From Saprospiraceae bacterium (lineage in GTDB: Bacteria > Bacteroidota > Bacteroidia > Chitinophagales > Saprospiraceae), in the NCBI GenBank assembly GCA_020630355.1, contig JAHDBO010000100.1:1-7036 (forward strand): a DNA stretch of 7,036 nucleotides. Reading direction: 5' to 3'. Made by a program: the position numbers and the translations under genes. How positions within the stretch are numbered: position 1 is the first letter of the stretch; each line of letters opens with the position of its first letter. The notes under the pieces were generated by a model that saw nothing but the letters and a program-made list of their open reading frames with translations, was not told the origin of the DNA and ran no database searches. Of this stretch, positions 1 to 5,967 are shown piece by piece.

Positions 1-759
1 TGGGTATCCAGAGATGTCAACGACATCAGTAAATTCGATGTGGAGGCAGCGACAGCTATCGCTATCCAAAAAGCGTCTGCCTCAAGGGATGCTAAAGCCA
101 TCGAACCTGGAAAATATACCGTCATACTTGAGCCCCACGCTGCTTTGGGTTTATTAGGTAGAATGTTGTTCTCAATGGGAGCACGTCAAGCAGATGAAGG
201 CCGTTCTTTCTTGGCGAAAAAAGGAGGTGGTACAAAGCTCGGTGAGCAAATCGTCGATGAGCGGGTTACAATTTATTCAGACCCTTTCAACCCAGACGTG
301 CCTGGCTCGACTTGGTCAAATGAAGGTATCCCGATTAAGCCGACGACTTGGGTCGAAAAAGGGGTGGTCAAGAACTTGTTTTATAGCCGCTACTGGGCAG
401 AAAAACAAGGAAAGACAGTCAATCCTTTCCCAGGCAGTGCGGTCATGGAAGGTGGAACGGCTAGCCTAGAAGAAATGATCAAGAATACAAAAAAAGGTAT
501 TTTGGTCACTCGATTGTGGTACATCCGTTCGGTCGACCCACAAACGCTCTTGCATACTGGCTTGACGAGAGACGGTACTTTCTACATCGAAGATGGTGAA
601 ATCAAGTATCCAGTGAAGAACTTCCGTTTCAACGAAAGCCCTGTGATTATGTTGAACAACTTGGAAGAATTGGGTAAGCCCATGCGTGCGGACGGTAACC
701 TCGTCCCTCCAATGAAAATCAAGGACTTTACCTTTACGAGTTTGTCGGATGCTATTTAA
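1..759 (+). CDS. TldD/PmbA family protein, C-terminal part (TldE-like, lacks HExxxH)
   Basis: The reading frame is open from the first base, so the gene starts upstream; 252 codons and the TAA stop are visible. The sequence has the layout of the TldD/PmbA C-terminal domain: EPGKYTVILEP (about visible residues 35-45), a glycine-rich stretch AKKGGGTKLGEQIVDERV, the DPFNPDVPGSTWSNEGIP region, and the end segment RDGTFYIEDGEIKYPVKNFR with NESPVIMLNN. In E. coli, TldD and TldE (PmbA) form a heterodimeric metalloprotease that trims peptides such as microcin B17 precursor; TldD carries the zinc-binding HExxxH about 220 residues from its end. At the matching place this protein reads EPHAALGLLG, with no HExxxH, so it is more likely the TldE-type partner; a TldD-type gene just upstream is expected but not visible. 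The substrate is unknown. A terminator follows 40 bases after the stop. Family membership is firm; the subtype is an inference. Confidence 0.87.
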   Translation, partial: WVSRDVNDISKFDVEAATAIAIQKASASRDAKAIEPGKYTVILEPHAALGLLGRMLFSMGARQADEGRSFLAKKGGGTKLGEQIVDERVTIYSDPFNPDVPGSTWSNEGIPIKPTTWVEKGVVKNLFYSRYWAEKQGKTVNPFPGSAVMEGGTASLEEMIKNTKKGILVTRLWYIRSVDPQTLLHTGLTRDGTFYIEDGEIKYPVKNFRFNESPVIMLNNLEELGKPMRADGNLVPPMKIKDFTFTSLSDAI

Positions 760-799
760 TCAATGAGCAATGAATTGTTAATAATTTTTCAAAGCATAT

Positions 800-840
800 T
801 CGTCGTAGGCAATTTAACGCCTACGACGATTTTCTTTTCT
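800..840 (+). terminator. Intrinsic terminator after the TldD/PmbA-family gene
   Basis: A perfect 11-bp stem is formed by TCGTCGTAGGC (800-810) and GCCTACGACGA (819-829), with the 8-base loop AATTTAAC. It is followed at once by a T-rich run TTTTCTTTTCT (830-840). On the opposite strand the stem is not followed by a T run, so it acts rightward only. It separates the TldD/PmbA-family gene from the DUF4159 gene. In the remaining 40 bases before the DUF4159 start I see no clear promoter. Confidence 0.87.
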
Positions 841-880
841 CATTATTCATCCTTCACTAGTAAGTGCTAATTATAAAATC

Positions 881-1498
881 ATGTCCAATTTCTTTTTTAC
901 ACGCTTACAGTATAATTCTGGGGATTGGAACACCGATCAGCGGATGCCTTCTAATATTCTACATTCTCTGGTGCAATACACTTCGATTCCGATTGACCAA
1001 AAGGAACGAGTCGTGCCTTTGAGTAGTGATAAAATTTATGAGTCGCCGTTTTGCTATTTAAGCGGACATAAGTTGGTGGAATTTAATGAGGAAGAGCGGC
1101 GCAATTTTGAGACTTACGTCAAAAATGGGGGTTTTGTTTTTGTTGATGATTGCAACCACGACATTGATGGACTTTTCGCCAAAACTTTTGAAAAGCAGAT
1201 GGCAGATATTTTTGGCGAAAGCCAACTCAAAAAAATACCAAACGACCACGAGATTTATTCTTCTTTTTTTGAATTTGAAGAAGGCCCACCCAATACTTCT
1301 ATCGAACTGAATGGCTGGGGCGATGATTTGGTACATGACTATTTGAAAGCGATTGAAGTCGAAGGGAGGATTGGTGTTTTATACAGTAATAAAGATTATG
1401 GTTGCGAATGGGATTATGAATTTAAGAACAAGCGTTGGCTCGCTGAGGACAATACCAAGTTTGGGGTGAATATTATTTTGCATGCGATGACAAGTTGA
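881..1498 (+). CDS. DUF4159 domain-containing protein
   Basis: This 205-residue protein is a nearly bare DUF4159 domain. It opens with FFFTRLQYNSGDWNTDQRMP (residues 4-23), then shows the YLSGH turn (59-63), NGGFVFVDDCNHD (82-94), NDHEIYSSFFEF (121-132) and YSNKDYGCEWDY (168-179), all characteristic of the family. DUF4159 is thought to have a glutamine-amidotransferase-like (flavodoxin-type) fold; no enzymatic activity is established. Many relatives are secreted, but this one starts directly at the domain without a signal peptide, so it should be cytoplasmic unless the start is misplaced; the ATG at 881 fits the domain boundary. DUF4159 genes commonly sit beside MoxR ATPase and DUF58/VWA genes, as here, which suggests a shared pathway. 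It lies downstream of a strong terminator, so its promoter should be in 841-880 or within the preceding gene; I could not identify one. Family call is strong, function unknown. Confidence 0.88.
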   Translation: MSNFFFTRLQYNSGDWNTDQRMPSNILHSLVQYTSIPIDQKERVVPLSSDKIYESPFCYLSGHKLVEFNEEERRNFETYVKNGGFVFVDDCNHDIDGLFAKTFEKQMADIFGESQLKKIPNDHEIYSSFFEFEEGPPNTSIELNGWGDDLVHDYLKAIEVEGRIGVLYSNKDYGCEWDYEFKNKRWLAEDNTKFGVNIILHAMTS

Positions 1499-1504
1499 AT
1501 TGAT

Positions 1505-1572
1505 GAGGATAAGAGGATAAGAAGATATTTATTCATTCCCTCATCCTCATATCTTCTTATCCTCTCATCTTC
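1505..1572. repeat. Octamer-based inverted repeat between the DUF4159 and moxR genes
   Basis: Left arm 1505-1528 consists of three octamers: GAGGATAA, GAGGATAA, GAAGATAT. The right side, read on the - strand from 1572 to 1541, consists of four related octamers: GAAGATGA, GAGGATAA, GAAGATAT, GAGGATGA. Arms 1508-1528 and 1549-1569 pair over 21 positions with one mismatch (1511/1566), and pairing extends to 1505/1572 with a wobble. The 20-base loop contains the fourth octamer. Each arm is purine plus T on one strand. A T-rich stretch (TTCTTTTTC, 1570-1578) follows, so it could act as a weak terminator or attenuator, but the stem is poor in GC. It may belong to a dispersed intergenic repeat family. 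Confidence 0.8.
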
Positions 1573-1590
1573 TTTTTCAAAGAAAAATCA

Positions 1591-2583
1591 ATGAACAAGA
1601 AAGAACTAGACAATCTACTAGCCAAAATACAACCGCTAAAAACCGAGATTGCCAAGAAAATCATCGGGCAAGAAGCGGTGATTGACCAGATTTTAGTGGC
1701 ATTATTGGCAGGTGGTCATGCCCTTTTGGAAGGGGTACCTGGATTAGCGAAAACACTAATGATTCGAACGCTTTCGGAAGGCTTGGATTTGAATTTTAAG
1801 CGAATACAGTTTACGCCTGATTTGATGCCTTCGGATATAGTCGGGACAGAGATTTTGCAAAGTGATAAACAAACGAATATAAGGGCATTTAAATTTATGA
1901 AAGGCCCCATATTCTCTAATATCATCCTAGCAGATGAAATCAATCGGACTCCGCCCAAAACCCAAGCGGCGCTCCTAGAAGCCATGCAAGAAAAGTCTGT
2001 GACTTATGCTGGGCAGACCTATCCTTTGGATAAACCTTTTTTCATCTTAGCGACCCAAAACCCAATCGAACAAGCTGGAACATTTCCCTTGCCAGAGGCA
2101 CAGCTCGACCGATTTATGCTGTATATCAAAGTTGCTTATCCAACAGTCCAAGAAGAAATAGACATCTTAGAAGCGACTACTGGACAAAAGCAAGCAGATG
2201 TGCAAGCAGTTATGAGCGAATCAGATATTCTAGCCTTACAAAAACTCGTGCGTGAAGTCTCCATCAGTAAAGATTTGATTGCTTACGTGAGCCGATTGGT
2301 ACGAGCGACTCGACCACAGGACAGCCCTGCCTCTATCATCAAAGAATGGGTCGATTGGGGTGCTGGCCCTAGGGCGGGGCAAGCCTTGATCCTTTCGGCG
2401 AAAGCCAATGCTTTATTACAGCAGCGCTATGCGGTTACGTTGGAAGATATTCAACAAATGGCTTTCCCTGTTTTGCGCCATCGTATCGTTTTGAATTTCC
2501 GTGCGGAAGCAGAGAATAAGGAGGCGGATGAAATTATCAAGGCGCTCCTTAAAGAAGTAAAAGTGAATGCTATAAAATTATAA
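1591..2583 (+). CDS. MoxR family AAA+ ATPase
   Basis: This 330-residue protein is of normal length for a MoxR ATPase (AAA_3 core plus AAA lid). It shows Walker A GVPGLAKT (residues 48-55), the QFTPDLMPSDIVGTE segment (73-87), Walker B IILADE (111-116) followed by INRTPPKTQAALLEAMQE, sensor 1 ATQNPIEQAGTFPLPEAQ (154-171), the candidate arginine finger R174 in LDRF, and sensor 2 GAGPRAGQ (257-264). MoxR proteins are oligomeric ATPases proposed to act as chaperones that load metal ions or remodel VWA-domain partners, in methanol dehydrogenase maturation and in envelope stress or aerotolerance clusters. The next gene encodes a DUF58 protein with a VWA-like MIDAS, the expected partner. It is 92 bases after the DUF4159 stop, and the gap is largely an inverted repeat. 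The ATG start at 1591 lies about 25 residues before the conserved core (IIGQEAVIDQILVALLAGGHALLEG), as is typical. The substrate cannot be deduced. Confidence 0.95.
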   Translation: MNKKELDNLLAKIQPLKTEIAKKIIGQEAVIDQILVALLAGGHALLEGVPGLAKTLMIRTLSEGLDLNFKRIQFTPDLMPSDIVGTEILQSDKQTNIRAFKFMKGPIFSNIILADEINRTPPKTQAALLEAMQEKSVTYAGQTYPLDKPFFILATQNPIEQAGTFPLPEAQLDRFMLYIKVAYPTVQEEIDILEATTGQKQADVQAVMSESDILALQKLVREVSISKDLIAYVSRLVRATRPQDSPASIIKEWVDWGAGPRAGQALILSAKANALLQQRYAVTLEDIQQMAFPVLRHRIVLNFRAEAENKEADEIIKALLKEVKVNAIKL

Positions 2584-2601
2584 ATCCTCCCGTTCTGTAA
2601 G

Positions 2602-2673
2602 GTTGTTGCAGTGCAACAACCGTACTCGACGCAGTGCAACAACCGTACTCGACGCAGTGCAATAACAGCTCGA
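2602..2673. repeat. 23-bp tandem repeat with a flanking palindrome, between moxR and the DUF58 gene
   Basis: Two identical 23-bp units lie head to tail at 2608-2630 and 2631-2653; each begins GCAGTGCAACAACC and ends GTACTCGAC. A third, decayed copy with substitutions and a small deletion covers about 2654-2673. The first unit's left part also completes a perfect 19-base palindrome, GTTGTTGCA-G-TGCAACAAC (2602-2620), able to form a hairpin. The element fills most of the 115-base gap between moxR and the DUF58 gene. There are no spacers, so it is not a CRISPR array. It may be a REP-like or other dispersed repeat; its genome-wide copy number cannot be seen here. Confidence 0.85.
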
Positions 2674-2698
2674 ATCGTAAGATAAAAGTCTTTCCATC

Positions 2699-3613
2699 TT
2701 GCTAAAAGCCGACACCCATAATAGCCTCCAACAATATCTCGTACCAGAATATCTGCGCTCGGTACAAGGTCTGACTTTATTGGCAAAAATGACGGTGCAA
2801 AGCCTCTTGCCCGGTATCAATCCAAGCCAAAAAAATGGTATCGGACAAGAATTTAGTCAATACAGAACTTATCAAACAGGGGATGATATTCGTTTATTAG
2901 ATTGGAAAATGTACGCCCGTTCTGACCGCTTTTACATCAAAGAGTCGGAGGTAGATACAAATATCCAAGTGCGCTTTATCATTGACACCAGTGCTTCGAT
3001 GCTGCATGAGGACAGCGGTATGCGTAAACTTGATTTTGTGCGTTATACCTCGGCGACTTTAGCTTGGTTGGCGCAAGGACAAGGTGACCAAATCGGACTG
3101 TTTGCCTTTAACAATACTAACAAAACAGAGCTGACGCCCAAGATGGGAAGGCGATTTTTTTCTAGGTGGTTGTATGCCTTATCGCAGATCCGAGCCGAAG
3201 GCATATTTCCTAATGCTGTTCCAATTGGGTTCACAGCTAATAGAAAAGGGAGCAAAGAACTCATACTTTTCTTCACTGATTTTCACGAAAGCGAGCATGA
3301 AATCTTATCTGCGCTCCGACAGCTCAAAACCAAACGCAATGAAATCATCGTTTGTCAGGTATTGGGGCAAAATGAATTTTCCCTTCCAACAAAAAAGCGA
3401 GTAGCGACTTTCAAGGACTTGGAAACGGGACGTCTGCTACAAGTAGACACCAAGCAGTTCAATAAAAAATACAAGCAAATCATCCTCGAACAAATCGAGC
3501 AGTATAACAATGAATTACTTAAAATAGGTATCCATCATCACGTCATGAATATGAGCGAAAACCTAGGGGAGACTTTAAAAATTTTTCTAAAAAAGAGGGA
3601 TAAATTACTTTGA
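2699..3613 (+). CDS. DUF58 domain-containing protein (VWA-like, MoxR partner)
   Basis: The 304-residue product carries the DUF58 signature GIGQEFSQYRTYQTGDDIRL followed by LDWKMYARSDRFYIKE (together residues 47-82) and then a VWA-like fold. The MIDAS metal site is visible as D96-T-S98-A-S100 in FIIDTSASM, with a later FFTDFHE (D194) in the position of a further strand. No membrane segment or signal peptide is seen, so it is probably cytoplasmic or peripheral. DUF58 proteins are encoded beside MoxR ATPases and are thought to be their clients or adaptors; this gene follows moxR. The start is uncertain. The frame is closed by TAA at 2678-2680, and the only start codon before the conserved YLVPEYLRSVQGLTLLA segment is TTG at 2699; the first ATG (residue 31) would cut into the domain. 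A repeat element fills the upstream gap. The stop overlaps the convergent ruvC gene by 9 bases. Confidence 0.92.
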   Translation: MLKADTHNSLQQYLVPEYLRSVQGLTLLAKMTVQSLLPGINPSQKNGIGQEFSQYRTYQTGDDIRLLDWKMYARSDRFYIKESEVDTNIQVRFIIDTSASMLHEDSGMRKLDFVRYTSATLAWLAQGQGDQIGLFAFNNTNKTELTPKMGRRFFSRWLYALSQIRAEGIFPNAVPIGFTANRKGSKELILFFTDFHESEHEILSALRQLKTKRNEIIVCQVLGQNEFSLPTKKRVATFKDLETGRLLQVDTKQFNKKYKQIILEQIEQYNNELLKIGIHHHVMNMSENLGETLKIFLKKRDKLL

Positions 3614-4177
3614 TTTCCGGTCAGGGTTATCTTTGACAAAAGCATCCCAACCACTGTACTTTTTCCGTCCGCTCAAGCTGCTATTATTTTGGTAGTGATG
3701 GCAGATTGCCGCACCCAATGCGTCCGTAGCATCTAGTGGATATTCTTTCATCTTAACTCCCAAAATATGACCAAGCATAGCAGCTACTTGTTCCTTAGAG
3801 GCATTTCCATTCCCAGTAACAGATTGCTTGATTTTCTTCGGGGAGTATTCTGTAATCGCTAAACCTTGAGTAATCCCTGCTGCCATAGCAACGCCTTGAG
3901 CGCGCCCTAATTTGAGCATAGACTGGACGTTTTTACCAAAAAAAGGTGCTTCCACCGCCATTTCGACTGGTCGATATTGGATGATTATTTTACGTAAGGA
4001 TTCAAAAATCCGTTTCAGCTTAAGCTGCTGGCTGGGCAGGTTTTTCATATTGATGGTATCAATGACAATCAGCTTGACCTTTTGCCCTTGGATCTCAATG
4101 ATAGCGTAGCCCATGATATTTGTACCTGGATCTACGCCTATATACCTCGTTTTGCTAATCGGTAATTTTTCAGCCAA
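3605..4177 (-). CDS. ruvC: Crossover junction endodeoxyribonuclease RuvC
   Basis: RuvC resolves Holliday junctions by paired nicking, working with the RuvAB branch-migration motor in recombinational repair. The 190-residue product has the four acidic active-site positions of the RNase H-like fold: D16 in YIGVDPGTN, E76 in VEAPFFGKN, and D149 and D152 in LDATDALGAAICH. The segment FFGKNVQSMLKLGRAQGVAMA (79-99) matches the substrate-binding region with its conserved Phe. Length is slightly above the E. coli protein (173 residues), owing to a charged C-terminal tail (about 165-190). The start appears to be TTG at 4177: three bases upstream is the rpoN stop, in the same frame, and no ATG lies before the catalytic core. 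The 3-base gap implies co-transcription, and probably translational coupling, with rpoN. The 3' end overlaps the convergent DUF58 gene by 9 bases, and I see no terminator between them. Confidence 0.96.
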   Translation of the reverse strand: MAEKLPISKTRYIGVDPGTNIMGYAIIEIQGQKVKLIVIDTINMKNLPSQQLKLKRIFESLRKIIIQYRPVEMAVEAPFFGKNVQSMLKLGRAQGVAMAAGITQGLAITEYSPKKIKQSVTGNGNASKEQVAAMLGHILGVKMKEYPLDATDALGAAICHHYQNNSSLSGRKKYSGWDAFVKDNPDRKSK

Positions 4178-4180
4178 GGG

Positions 4181-5761
4181 CTAGAGTTCTTTGCGTAGCC
4201 TAGCTACAGGGATATTTAATTGTTCACGATATTTAGCTACGGTACGGCGAGCAATGCTGTATCCTTTTTCTTGAAGTAAAATTTTCAATTTTTCATCAGA
4301 AAGCGGTCGGCGTTTGTTTTCATCCGTAATAATATCTTTTAAAATCTTCTTCACTTCCAGAGTAGAAACTTCTTCGCCAGAAGCCGTTTGTAAAGACTCT
4401 GAAAAGAAATCTTTTAACCGTTTCGTACCAAACTCCGTCTGGACATATTTACTATTCGCCACCCTAGATACGGTGGAAATATCCAGACCGGTAATTTCCG
4501 CCACATCTTTCAGGATCATAGGCTTCAATTTCTTTTGGTCACCCGTTAAGAAGAAGTCATATTGAAGCAACATAATGGCATTCATTGTCTTCAACATGGT
4601 ATGTTGACGCTGGCGAATGGCATCAATGAACCAACGGGCAGAATCAATCTTTTGCTTGATGAACATGACCGCTTCTTTCTCTGTTCGTTTACGCTTGCGT
4701 TCTTTTGTTGATTTATCATAAGTTTTCAACATGTCTCGATACTGGTCGCTGATACGTAGCTCAGGCGCATTGCGAGCATTAAGTGTCAAATCAAGTTCCC
4801 CCTCTCTATTGGTAATAATAAAATCAGGTACGATGTATTGGGTAGTGCGGTTACTGTTGTTGCCAACGATACTGCTCGCAGGTTTTGGATTTAATTTTAA
4901 AATGACATTGATAGCATATTTCAATTGTTTTTCAGAAATATTTAAGTGTCTTTGCAATTTGATATAATGCTTTTTGGAAAACTCGTCAAACCAATCCGTA
5001 ATGATGCGTAGTGCTAGGCGAATAGGTGCTTTTTGTTCGTAAGATAAACCATCCTCTTCATTATCATGCTTACGCTCTAGTTGTAATTTCAGGCACTCTT
5101 GCAAATCCCTTGCACCTACTCCCGCAGGGTCAAAACCTTGTATACTTTTCAAAATGGCGTTGATTTCCTCTGGGCGTGCAAAGATATTTTGAGCGAACAT
5201 CAAATCATCTACAATTGCAACTGGGTCACGGCGCAGGTAACCATCATCATCAATACTACCAACAATTTGTGCTGCGATTTTTTCTAGGCGTTCGTCTTTT
5301 AGATTCAACAAACCAATTTGCTGCTCTAAATAATCATGAAAATTGGCTTCCACAGCAATAGGAACCGACTTCTCCTCGTCATCTGCACTATAATTATTGA
5401 CATTCAATTTATAGCTAGCGACATCATCATCCATATAATCTTTGATATAATCGTCTAATTCATAAACGTCATCTTTTTGTATTTCAGGCTCTTTAAAATC
5501 CTCGGCTATTGTTTCTCCTTGGCCATCTTCTTTAGCAGCATTACTTCCACTAGCAATTAAGTGATCATTATCATATAAATCATCTTGGCCATTCTCCATA
5601 GAGTCCATATCCTCCCCTTCTTCCAGTGCAGGATTGGCTTCTAGTTCCTCCTTGATACGTTGATCTAGTGTAGCAGTAGGAATCTGCAGCAACTTCATCA
5701 ACTGTATTTGCTGTGGAGATAATTTCTGTAATAACTTTTGACTAATATTCTGTCTTAACAT
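4181..5761 (-). CDS. rpoN: RNA polymerase sigma-54 factor RpoN
   Basis: Sigma-54 directs RNA polymerase to -24/-12 promoters that need an ATP-driven enhancer-binding activator. The 526-residue protein has all regions in order: region I rich in Gln and Leu (residues 1-50, with KLSPQQIQLMKLLQIP and the end motif LEANPALEE), a long acidic region II (about 50-135), the core-binding region (about 136-350, including GSIDDDGYL and FDPAGVGARDLQECL), the helix-turn-helix region (about 415-454, LKDVAEITGLDISTVSRVAN), and a perfect RpoN box ARRTVAKYRE (504-513) that reads the -24 element. It is longer than the E. coli protein (477 residues), mainly through region II, which has roughly 29 acidic residues against about 6 lysines. 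The ATG at 5761 fits the conserved N-terminus. Two candidate promoters, one itself of sigma-54 type, lie upstream on the same strand. No activator gene is in the window, so the regulon cannot be deduced. Confidence 0.97.
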   Translation of the reverse strand: MLRQNISQKLLQKLSPQQIQLMKLLQIPTATLDQRIKEELEANPALEEGEDMDSMENGQDDLYDNDHLIASGSNAAKEDGQGETIAEDFKEPEIQKDDVYELDDYIKDYMDDDVASYKLNVNNYSADDEEKSVPIAVEANFHDYLEQQIGLLNLKDERLEKIAAQIVGSIDDDGYLRRDPVAIVDDLMFAQNIFARPEEINAILKSIQGFDPAGVGARDLQECLKLQLERKHDNEEDGLSYEQKAPIRLALRIITDWFDEFSKKHYIKLQRHLNISEKQLKYAINVILKLNPKPASSIVGNNSNRTTQYIVPDFIITNREGELDLTLNARNAPELRISDQYRDMLKTYDKSTKERKRKRTEKEAVMFIKQKIDSARWFIDAIRQRQHTMLKTMNAIMLLQYDFFLTGDQKKLKPMILKDVAEITGLDISTVSRVANSKYVQTEFGTKRLKDFFSESLQTASGEEVSTLEVKKILKDIITDENKRRPLSDEKLKILLQEKGYSIARRTVAKYREQLNIPVARLRKEL

Positions 5762-5791
5762 ATTTCTTTTGTAGTAAATTTCTTTTCAAAT

Positions 5792-5824
5792 AAAAGATAG
5801 TATGAATATGTTTTTCACTCAAAA
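5792..5824 (-). promoter_or_regulatory. Candidate housekeeping (Bacteroidota-type) promoter for rpoN
   Basis: Read on the - strand, TTTTG (5824-5820) is followed after 20 bases by TATCTTTT (5799-5792). This resembles the Bacteroidota consensus of a TTTG-like -33 element and a TAnnTTTG -7 element with about 19-21 bases between; the last G of the -7 element is replaced by T. A start near 5785 would give rpoN a leader of roughly 25 bases. AT-rich DNA gives such matches by chance fairly often, so this is a candidate only. Confidence 0.35.
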
Positions 5825-5933
5825 GTTTTCATAGCGTGACAGGCCAGTAGAGCTTAATTACTATGCTTTGCCCCTATTCTCAAGGATGATTAACTGCATT
5901 TTGTTACCCTCTGTATAGCAAGTTCGCCCTTAC

Positions 5934-5949
5934 CACAAAAACTGTGCCA
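5934..5949 (-). promoter_or_regulatory. Candidate sigma-54 (-24/-12) promoter upstream of rpoN
   Basis: Read on the - strand, TGGCAC (5949-5944) is followed by AGTTT and TTGTG (5938-5934). The sigma-54 consensus is TGGCACR-N4-TTGCW. The -24 half matches completely, including the purine after it, and the GG is exactly ten bases from the -12 dinucleotide, here GT instead of GC. A transcript would begin near 5923, between recX and rpoN, giving rpoN a leader of about 160 bases. It lies 19 bases past the recX stop in the same direction as rpoN. The site and spacing are seen directly; that it is active is an inference. Confidence 0.5.
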
Positions 5950-5967
5950 CATAAAGTTATATATAAA

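Noticed and set aside
194..469. A 91-codon + strand frame inside the TldD/PmbA-family gene
   Set aside because: It is in a shifted frame fully inside a gene with clear family motifs, and its product is low-complexity and unrecognisable.
1058..1336. A 92-codon - strand frame opposite the DUF4159 gene
   Set aside because: It is the complement of a well-supported coding region and has no family features.
2608..2653. CRISPR-like repeats
   Set aside because: The 23-bp units abut directly with no spacers, and there are only two full copies and no cas genes.
2451..2820. Two - strand open frames of 111 and 80 codons over the moxR-DUF58 gap
   Set aside because: They arise from the 23-bp repeats (recurring VALRRVRLLHC-like translation) and from the complement of moxR and the DUF58 gene; they resemble no protein family I know.
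2789..3613. Starting the DUF58 gene at its first ATG (residue 31)
   Set aside because: It would delete the conserved YLVPEYLRSVQGLTLLAK segment of the domain; TTG at 2699 keeps it.
5099..5361. Two short + strand frames opposite rpoN
   Set aside because: They lie within the conserved core-binding region of rpoN on the other strand and look like chance frames.
3605..5761. rpoN and ruvC as one fusion gene broken by a nonsense mutation
   Set aside because: RpoN ends at its usual C-terminus shortly after the RpoN box, and RuvC begins near its usual N-terminus, so both look complete and separate.
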